NCBI GenBank assembly: GCA_910583835.1
Contig: CAJTYM010000017.1
Coordinates: 10,438 to 74,437, forward strand
DNA: 64,000 nucleotides
Source of the DNA: an uncultured Lachnospiraceae bacterium
GTDB lineage: Bacteria; Bacillota; Clostridia; Lachnospirales; Lachnospiraceae
Direction: 5' to 3'
The position numbers and the translations under genes were made by a program. Under the pieces are notes generated by a model, which did not search any database, was not told the origin of the DNA, and saw only the letters and a program-made list of their open reading frames with translations. Shown in pieces: positions 25,831 to 31,979 of the stretch. Each line of letters begins with the position of its first letter. The stretch's first letter is position 1.

Positions 25831-27111
25831 ATGAGCGAATATCAAATAGAGACAAAATGTGTCCAGTCCGGCTGGCAGCCTAAGAAAGGAGAGCCACGTG
25901 TGCTGCCGATTTATCAGAGCACGACGTTTAAATATGATACAAGCGACCAGATGGGCAGGCTCTTTGATTTGGAGGACAGCGGATATTTCTATACCAGGCT
26001 GCAGAACCCGACCAATGATTTTGTGGCACAGAAAATCTGTGAGCTGGAAGGCGGCGCAGCGGCAATGCTGACATCTTCCGGGCAGGCAGCCAATTATTAT
26101 GCCGTCTTCAATATCTGTGAAAATGGAGACCATATGGTCTGTTCCTCAGCGGTATACGGAGGGACGTTCAATCTTTTCAGCGCTACGGTGAAGAAGCAAG
26201 GCATTGAATGTACGTTTATCGACCCGGATGCTTCGGCAGAGGAGATTGCCGCAGCATTCCGTCCGAATACCAAGGCGCTTTTTGCAGAGACGATTGCCAA
26301 TCCGGCGCTGGTGGTACTTGACATCGAGAAATTTGCCAAGGTGGCGCATGAACACGGTGTGCCCCTGATTGTGGACAACACATTTCCCACGCCCATCAAC
26401 TGTCGCCCGATAGAATGGGGCGCAGATATCGTGACGCATTCCACCACGAAATATATGGATGGCCATGCCATGTGCGTGGGAGGCTGTATCGTAGACAGCG
26501 GCAATTTTGACTGGGAAAAATATGCAGACAAGTATCCGGGGCTGACGCAGCCAGACCCCACTTACCATGGAATTGTCTACACGCAGAAGTTTGGCAAGGG
26601 AGCATATATCACTAAGGCAACAGCGCAGATTATGCGTGACCTCGGCTCCATCCAATCCCCGCAGAATGCGTTTCTGCTGAATGTAGGGCTGGAAACGCTG
26701 CATCTTCGGGTTGCGCGCCACTGCGAGAATGCAGGAAAGGTGGCGGACTTCTTAAATAACCATGACAAAGTTGCATGGGTAAATTATGCTGGATTAGAAG
26801 ATAATAAATACCATGCACTGGCTAAGAAATACATGCCGGACGGCACCTGCGGGGTTATCTCCTTTGGGCTGAAAGGAGGCAGGGAGGTATCGGTTGGCTT
26901 TATGGATAAGTTAAAACTGATTGCAATCGTCACCCATGTGGCAGATGCGAGGACCTGTGTGCTCCATCCAGCGAGCCATACGCACCGTCAGATGACGGAT
27001 GAGCAGCTTACGGAAGCAGGGGTAGCGCCGGACTTGATTCGGTTATCAGTAGGAATAGAAAATGCCGAGGACATCATTGGTGACCTGGCTCAGGCATTGG
27101 ATACGATATAG
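25831..27111 (+). CDS. metY: O-acetylhomoserine sulfhydrylase (PLP-dependent)
   Basis: A 426-residue member of the Cys/Met-metabolism PLP family. Visible: YQSTTFKYDTS, FYTRLQNPTND, GGAAAMLTSSGQAA, the PLP-phosphate and ring region DNTFPTPINCRP and the Schiff-base Lys207 in HSTTKYMDGH. The long family-specific region and LNVGLETLHLRVARHC followed by RLSVGIENAEDIIGDL fit O-acetylhomoserine aminocarboxypropyltransferase, which makes homocysteine from O-acetylhomoserine and sulfide. Close relatives with cystathionine activity are shorter. AGGAGGAG lies ahead of ATG 25831. glgA follows after 24 bases, without an obvious metabolic link. Confidence 0.92.
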   Translation: MSEYQIETKCVQSGWQPKKGEPRVLPIYQSTTFKYDTSDQMGRLFDLEDSGYFYTRLQNPTNDFVAQKICELEGGAAAMLTSSGQAANYYAVFNICENGDHMVCSSAVYGGTFNLFSATVKKQGIECTFIDPDASAEEIAAAFRPNTKALFAETIANPALVVLDIEKFAKVAHEHGVPLIVDNTFPTPINCRPIEWGADIVTHSTTKYMDGHAMCVGGCIVDSGNFDWEKYADKYPGLTQPDPTYHGIVYTQKFGKGAYITKATAQIMRDLGSIQSPQNAFLLNVGLETLHLRVARHCENAGKVADFLNNHDKVAWVNYAGLEDNKYHALAKKYMPDGTCGVISFGLKGGREVSVGFMDKLKLIAIVTHVADARTCVLHPASHTHRQMTDEQLTEAGVAPDLIRLSVGIENAEDIIGDLAQALDTI

Positions 27112-27135
27112 AAAAAATTTTATGGAGGATGGATT

Positions 27136-28590
27136 ATGAGAAAAATTCTGTTTGCAGCATCTGAGTGTGTACCTTTTATTAAGACCGGCGGCCTGGCCGA
27201 TGTGTGCGGGGCGCTTCCCAAGGAATTTGACAAAAATGACTGGGATATCCGCGTGGTGATTCCGAACTACAGCTGTATCCCGGAGCATTGGCGGAATCAG
27301 TTTGAGTACGTGACCCATTTCTATATGAGCTGCGGAAATTACATTCAGAACAAATATGTGGGGATTTTACGGTACAAGATGGATGGCATCACCTATTATT
27401 TTATTGATAACCAGGAATATTTTGACTGTTTCCTGCCTTATGGGGATATCCGATTTGACATGGAGAAATTCATATTCTTTGACAAGGCGGTGCTGTCCAT
27501 GCTGCCCCTGATTAAATTCCAGCCGCAGATTATCCACTGCCATGACTGGGAAACCGGCTTTATTCCGGTTTACCTCAACACAGAGTTCCAGGGGGATATG
27601 TTCTTCTGGGGCATGAAATCGATTATGACAATCCACAACCTTAAGTTCCAGGGTATCTGGGATGTAAAGACCGTCAAAGGGCTGACTGGCTTCCCGGCAA
27701 ACATGTTTGTGCCGGATAAGCTGGAGTTCAAGAAAGATGCCAACATGTTAAAGGGCGGGCTGGTGTATGCAGATTATATCACTACGGTGAGCGATACTTA
27801 TGCGCAGGAAATCCAGACGGATTACTATGGAGAAGGCTTAAACGGCTTGCTGGCAGCCAGGCATATGGATATGCAGGGAATTGTCAACGGCATTGATTAC
27901 GATGCGTACAATCCAGCGACAGATGAGAAACTGTATGTAAATTATGATGCGGGCAACCACCGCAAGAAGAAGTTCATGAACAAGGAGCGGCTGCAGGAAG
28001 AATTGGGTCTGGCTGTGGACAAGAAACGTTACATGATTGGATTGATTTCCCGCCTTACGGACCAGAAAGGGCTGGACCTCATCAATTATGTGATTGAGCG
28101 CATTGTCGATGATTATACGCAGCTGGTAGTAATCGGTACCGGAGACCCGCAGTATGAAAATATGTTCCGCCATTTCGCGTGGAAGTACCCGGATAAGATT
28201 TCTGCAAATATCTGTTATTCCGATGACTTGGCACACAAGCTTTACGGCGCTGCCGATGCATTCCTCATGCCGTCAAGGTTTGAACCGTGCGGTCTGACGC
28301 AGATGATATCTTTCCGTTACGGAACAATCCCCATTGTCCGTGAGACAGGTGGTCTGAAAGATACGGTGCAGCCGTACAATGAGTATGATAACGTAGGGGA
28401 TGGTTTCTCTTTCACTAACTATAATGGTGAGGAAATGCTCAATATCATCAACTATTCCAAGCATATTTTCTTTGACAAAAAACGCCAGTGGAATCAGATG
28501 ATTGACCGTGCGATGGCGAATGATTATTCCTGGAATGCTTCTAAGTTCCGCTATGAGGGATTGTATAAGTATCTGATGGGAGAGGTATAG
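27136..28590 (+). CDS. glgA: glycogen synthase (ADP-glucose type)
   Basis: A 484-residue GT5 glycosyltransferase. The N-terminal ADP-glucose loop KTGGLADV (residues 15-22), the ICHDWETGFIPVYL-type region, LKFQGIWD, and the C-terminal SRLTDQKGLDL, LMPSRFEPCGLTQMISFRYGTIPIVRETGGLKDTV are diagnostic. It extends alpha-1,4-glucan from ADP-glucose. The other glg genes are not in this window, so glycogen metabolism is dispersed in this genome. A terminator follows. Confidence 0.96.
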   Translation: MRKILFAASECVPFIKTGGLADVCGALPKEFDKNDWDIRVVIPNYSCIPEHWRNQFEYVTHFYMSCGNYIQNKYVGILRYKMDGITYYFIDNQEYFDCFLPYGDIRFDMEKFIFFDKAVLSMLPLIKFQPQIIHCHDWETGFIPVYLNTEFQGDMFFWGMKSIMTIHNLKFQGIWDVKTVKGLTGFPANMFVPDKLEFKKDANMLKGGLVYADYITTVSDTYAQEIQTDYYGEGLNGLLAARHMDMQGIVNGIDYDAYNPATDEKLYVNYDAGNHRKKKFMNKERLQEELGLAVDKKRYMIGLISRLTDQKGLDLINYVIERIVDDYTQLVVIGTGDPQYENMFRHFAWKYPDKISANICYSDDLAHKLYGAADAFLMPSRFEPCGLTQMISFRYGTIPIVRETGGLKDTVQPYNEYDNVGDGFSFTNYNGEEMLNIINYSKHIFFDKKRQWNQMIDRAMANDYSWNASKFRYEGLYKYLMGEV

Positions 28591-28619
28591 GCACAGAATA
28601 ACAGAACGAGAAAGATTTG

Positions 28620-28661
28620 ACGGAGCGGCCTTGCTGGATTTGGCGGGCGGCTCCGTTTTTT
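28620..28661 (+). terminator. terminator of glgA
   Basis: ACGGAGC... pairs with ...GGCTCCGT, with a GC-rich interior, followed by six T (28656-28661). Confidence 0.8.
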
Positions 28662-28663
28662 AT

Positions 28664-28850
28664 CTTATAGGAAAGACCTTGTCACGCTAAAGCGTGAAAG
28701 TGCCTTCCTATAAGAGAAAAAATAATATGCGCACTCGCACAATAGGTATATATTGCTTCGCAATTGTGCTCGGCGCGTCAAAGTGTGCATCCCCCTCATG
28801 ATTGAGGGGTTAGGGGAGTTGAAGTGGGCTTGCCCACTTTGTTCTCTTAT
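28664..28850. repeat. multi-hairpin intergenic repeat, copy 1
   Basis: This gene-free stretch is almost entirely hairpins: CTTATAGGAA/TTCCTATAAG enclosing TCACGCTAAAGCGTGA, then GCACAATAGG.../GCAATTGTGC, a C-rich/G-rich pair CCCCTCATGATTGAGGGG, and AAGTGGGCTTGCCCACTT. ATAAGAGAA and TTCTCTTAT bracket the part from 28710. Long blocks (AAAAAATAATATGCGCACTCG, CGGCGCG-CAAAGTGTGCA, CCCACTTTGTTCT) recur inverted at 47897-48045, so it is a dispersed repeat. No direct target duplication is evident. Confidence 0.7.
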
Positions 28851-28879
28851 TTGTTCTATTGCAGCCAGGAGGAATAAAT

Positions 28880-29608
28880 ATGACATATGCAGTCCGCGAA
28901 AGATATAGCAGCCTGCTGAAATCTACCTACAATACCCGGGAATTAGGCAGTTACCAGATTCCAAACGGAAATATTGCCAAGAGAAACGTCTTGATAAGGA
29001 GTGATTTGCCTGATTTTCCCTGTGAGGAAGACTTTGCATCATTGAAAGAAATGGGAGTTGCCACAGTTATTGATTTGCGCACGGAGAAGAATGTTGCCCA
29101 AATGCCAAGCATATTTGCAGCCCGCAAGGAATTTGCATATTTCAATTGCCCGATAGAAGAGGGGAGCGGCATACCGGAATCATCAGAGGCTGTTCCCGCC
29201 AGCTATCTGGATATTGCCTGTGCAGCCAATATGCCCTCCGTGTTCCGCTGCATTGCCAATGCCAAAGGCGGCGTTCTCTTTCATTGTACAGCGGGAAAAG
29301 ACAGGACAGGCGTTGTCTCGGCAATCCTTTTGTGCCATGCCGGGGTAAAGGATATGGATATTGTTGAGGATTATGTGCTGACAAGGGAATATGGGAAAGA
29401 ATATTTTGCGAGGCTGCATGATAATTTCCCGGAGATTGATATGGATGTCGTTACGCCCAAAGAACGTTATATGGAAGAGTTTTTAAGGCTGTTCAGGAGG
29501 CGGTTTGGGAATACATATAGATACTTTGTGGAATTGGGGTTGGGCGAGGCGGAGATACAAGGGATATCGCGGCGGTTGGAAAGAATTTGCCGGCAATTGA
29601 AGCCTTGA
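28880..29608 (+). CDS. tyrosine/dual-specificity protein phosphatase (Y_phosphatase3 type)
   Basis: About 242 residues. The catalytic P-loop HCTAGKDRTG has Cys136 and Arg142 in the CX5R pattern, preceded by a general-acid region. The N-terminus (NTRELGSYQ... RSDLPDF) and VIDLRTE motif are typical of bacterial tyrosine phosphatases related to the Mycobacterium PtpB and lipid phosphatases. ATG 28880 follows CCAGGAGGAATAAAT. Substrates may be phosphotyrosine proteins or phosphoinositides. It stands alone between a repeat element and a separate promoter. Confidence 0.9.
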   Translation: MTYAVRERYSSLLKSTYNTRELGSYQIPNGNIAKRNVLIRSDLPDFPCEEDFASLKEMGVATVIDLRTEKNVAQMPSIFAARKEFAYFNCPIEEGSGIPESSEAVPASYLDIACAANMPSVFRCIANAKGGVLFHCTAGKDRTGVVSAILLCHAGVKDMDIVEDYVLTREYGKEYFARLHDNFPEIDMDVVTPKERYMEEFLRLFRRRFGNTYRYFVELGLGEAEIQGISRRLERICRQLKP

Positions 29609-29632
29609 AAAAAGCATTGAATCTGGTATAAT
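29605..29632 (+). promoter_or_regulatory. promoter of the Uma2 gene
   Basis: TTGAAA (29605-29610) and TATAAT (29627-29632) with a 16-base spacer, 40 bases before the start codon. Confidence 0.7.
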
Positions 29633-29671
29633 GCGAATTATAGAAATCTAATGAGAGAGTAAGGTGATATC

Positions 29672-30169
29672 ATGGAAGCGTTACCCAAAGAGGATATGAG
29701 CAATACTTTTATTGAACATTCTTTTATCATAAATAATTTTGTTGTTATGATTGGGAAACAGATAAAAGATTCATTGTGCCGTGTGTTGGGCGATGGGGTA
29801 CAATACCAATGGCACGAAAACAATGACAAGATAGTTTTACCGGATGCTTCCATAAATTGTAATACAAGGGATAGGAAAAATGTCTCATTAACTGGGATAC
29901 CGCGAATGGTAATGGAAGTTTTATCTGATTCTACCGAAGGATATGACAGAAATGAGAAGATGGAAATATACAGAAAAGTTGGTATTTCCGAATATTGGAT
30001 TGTCGATTGGAGAAAAAGGCAGGTTGAAATATATTTGAATGATGGTCTTGCAGATGGAACAACGTATTTTTACTTGTACAAGACTGTTACAGAGGATAAC
30101 AAGAAGGAATTACAGCTTGTTATGTTCCCCAATCTGCGAACCGATTTTGATGAATTGTTTAGCTTATGA
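29672..30169 (+). CDS. Uma2-family (DUF820) putative restriction-fold nuclease
   Basis: A 165-residue protein of the Uma2/DUF820 family, a PD-(D/E)XK-like fold. It shows the acidic PDASINC strand, MEVLSDSTEGYDRNEKMEIY with the catalytic-like Glu and Lys, and GISEYWIVDW. Uma2 genes are abundant in cyanobacteria and scattered in Firmicutes, often mobile, and their biological role is unproven. The gene is AT-rich compared with its neighbours (many AAA, ATA, TTT codons), which suggests relatively recent acquisition. It has its own promoter and an AGGTGATATC ribosome region. Confidence 0.85.
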   Translation: MEALPKEDMSNTFIEHSFIINNFVVMIGKQIKDSLCRVLGDGVQYQWHENNDKIVLPDASINCNTRDRKNVSLTGIPRMVMEVLSDSTEGYDRNEKMEIYRKVGISEYWIVDWRKRQVEIYLNDGLADGTTYFYLYKTVTEDNKKELQLVMFPNLRTDFDELFSL

Positions 30170-30244
30170 CAGAATCTATATAACAGCCGGTATTACAGAA
30201 TGATTATGCAACGGAAGGGGATGCCAATGAGCGCATCCCCCTCC

Positions 30245-30655
30245 TTACGGATGACGGAATATCAGGAGTTTGCTCGCCACATAATTCAGAACAATTACGA
30301 TAATGTTGGAAATTATCTTAATTACCATGCCGTTTATGCCCAGAAAGTCAACGAAAACAACCATGATTGCCAAATCAAGGACTCCTGTGGCAAGGCGGCA
30401 GGAGAAGAAAGAGATAAGTTCGCGCAAAATTCCGGCGGGGCTTTGTGCCCTGTCTTCAAACACAAAATAACGGTTAGTAAGATATGCAAAAAGGACGGAA
30501 AGCACCCAGGCTATGATGGTAGAGGCAGAGGTGCTGCATCCAAGTTTTGAGCACACGAAATAAGCGGCAATATTTACAAGCGTGGTGCAGACGCCGAAAA
30601 AAAGATATGAAATGATTTCCCAGTACTGCTTCAGCAGCGCTTTTATGTTCTTCAC
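30245..30655 (-). CDS. GtrA-family membrane protein
   Basis: About 136 residues with four hydrophobic helices: YLFFGVCTTLVNIAAYFV, IIAWVLSVLFAYLTNRYFVF, a third around LATGVLDLAIMVVFV and a fourth IISNIIVIVLNYVASKLLIF. GtrA proteins are linked to surface polysaccharide modification, often as flippases or partners of glycosyltransferases; no partner is adjacent. The GTG at 30655 is chosen because AAAGGGGA lies about 10 bases upstream; the frame stays open to a GTG at 30733 with no ribosome site. It is on the strand opposite to its neighbours. Confidence 0.85.
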   Translation of the reverse strand: MKNIKALLKQYWEIISYLFFGVCTTLVNIAAYFVCSKLGCSTSASTIIAWVLSVLFAYLTNRYFVFEDRAQSPAGILRELISFFSCRLATGVLDLAIMVVFVDFLGINGMVIKIISNIIVIVLNYVASKLLIFRHP

Positions 30656-30781
30656 AATTCTTGAATCCCCTTTCTGGCCTAAAAAAATCAAACATGAACC
30701 TAACGATAGCGTACTGTAAATTAACCATAACACAACATTGCATAAATTTCCATGAAAATTTCCATACTAAGTAAACGAAAA

Positions 30782-30945
30782 GTAACAGTTCAGCCCACGC
30801 CATTCGCAAAGACGCCTACGGCGTTTTCTCGCTGCTTTGCAGCTAACTTTGCTCATAAAATGGCGTTCCGCTCATCGCTTAACATTATGTGTTCATTCAT
30901 GCAAGCATGATTCACCCATAATGTTTGCGATGGCTGAACTGTTAC
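30782..30945. mobile_element. IS66-like MITE with perfect 8-bp target duplication
   Basis: Perfect 14-bp inverted ends GTAACAGTTCAGCC (30782-30795) and GGCTGAACTGTTAC (30932-30945) are flanked by AACGAAAA on both sides (30774-30781 and 30946-30953). Internally there are two further hairpins, CGCCATTC.../...AATGGCG and AACATTATG...CATAATGTT. GTAA ends and an 8-bp duplication are traits of the IS66 family. It has no gene. It separates the divergent gtrA and tepA genes and ends 26 bases before the tepA start. Confidence 0.85.
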
Positions 30946-30971
30946 AACGAAAAACAAATGGAGGATTTCTT

Positions 30972-31673
30972 ATGGGAGATAAATTAAAGCAGCAGGAAAC
31001 AGATAAAAATGAAAATGAACAGATTAAGGATATGGGACAGCTGACGTTAGAGCAGGAAGAAGGGCATAAAATCCATCTTATGTCTATCATTGGGGAGATT
31101 GAAGGCCATGAGACTTTGTCTCCCAATGCCAAGACGACAAAATATGAACATGTTCTGCCCAAGCTGGCAGCAATTGAGGATGACGATAAGGTGGACGGCG
31201 TGCTGCTCTTGCTGAACACTGTGGGAGGAGATGTTGAATCCGGGCTTGCAATTGCAGAAATGATATCTTCATTGAGCAAACCGACAGTGTCGCTGGTACT
31301 GGGAGGAAGCCATTCTATCGGAGTTCCCTTGGCGGTATCTACGGATTATTCGTATATCGTGCCTACCGGGACCATGGTCATCCACCCGGTGCGCCTGAAT
31401 GGGCTGGTGATTGGCGCGCCCCAGACATACGATTATTTCCAGCAGATGCAGGACCGGATTACCGGATTTGTCGCCAAACATTGTTTTGCCACGCAGGCAC
31501 GTTTGGAAGAAATGATGATGAACACCAGTATGCTGACCAAGGATTTAGGCACAATTCTTGTGGGGAGCCAGGCGGTGGAAGAAGGAATCATCAATGAAGT
31601 GGGCGGCATTGACGAAGCGATGAAGAAACTTCACCAAATGATTGACGAAGATAAGCAAAATAACGAAATCTGA
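30972..31673 (+). CDS. tepA: ClpP-fold protease TepA
   Basis: About 233 residues with the ClpP/crotonase-like fold of TepA (translocation-enhancing protein, formerly YmfB). Core: VDGVLLLLNTVGGDVESGLAIAEMI, candidate nucleophile Ser115 in GGSHSIG, and the His-containing GTMVIHPVRLNG. TepA has been tied to protein export and spore-protein turnover in Bacillus; ftsK downstream is also its neighbour in Bacillus. The start ATG 30972 follows ATGGAGGATTTCTT; the frame is open further upstream only through the MITE. Confidence 0.9.
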   Translation: MGDKLKQQETDKNENEQIKDMGQLTLEQEEGHKIHLMSIIGEIEGHETLSPNAKTTKYEHVLPKLAAIEDDDKVDGVLLLLNTVGGDVESGLAIAEMISSLSKPTVSLVLGGSHSIGVPLAVSTDYSYIVPTGTMVIHPVRLNGLVIGAPQTYDYFQQMQDRITGFVAKHCFATQARLEEMMMNTSMLTKDLGTILVGSQAVEEGIINEVGGIDEAMKKLHQMIDEDKQNNEI

Positions 31674-31692
31674 AAACATGGGAAAAGTTGTA

Positions 31693-31721
31693 ATGACATT
31701 TTCTTCTAACTGTGCTAAACT
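31693..31721 (+). promoter_or_regulatory. probable promoter of ftsK
   Basis: ATGACA (31693-31698), a 17-base spacer and TAAACT (31716-31721) preceded by TGC, an extended -10. It lies after the tepA stop, so ftsK can be transcribed on its own with a leader of about 250 bases. Confidence 0.5.
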
Positions 31722-31767
31722 ATAGACAGTATGCTTGGCACGGTGAGGCGCCATGCTGTAGGAAAGG

Positions 31768-31960
31768 CTGGTATAACGAAAATCAAGTAATGGAAAGCGG
31801 GTCCTGCTGAATCCTTATTCCCGCGAGCAATGAGGAAAATAGCCATGCTTGCATGGATATTTGACGAATGCCGCGAGGTTCAAAAACCCCGCTGCTCTGC
31901 AGCGTAGCAAGCTTGATACCCCATTGCTTGCAGCGGGGTTTTTGATTTTCGTTATGCCAG
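31768..31960. repeat. structured foldback element in the ftsK leader
   Basis: Nineteen-base ends, CTGGYATAACGAAAATCAA, occur inverted at 31768-31786 and 31942-31960 with one mismatch. Inside are CCATGCTTGCATGG and a perfect 15-bp stem CAAAAACCCCGCTGC (31881-31895) / GCAGCGGGGTTTTTG (31930-31944), which resembles a terminator working in both directions. No target duplication is visible. It could be a degenerate MITE or an attenuator for ftsK. Confidence 0.6.
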
Positions 31961-31979
31961 GAGTTTAGGAGGAAGTGTT

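Noticed and set aside
30200..30550. Plus-strand open frame opposite gtrA
   Set aside because: The minus-strand frame encodes a clear four-helix GtrA protein; the plus frame is antisense noise.
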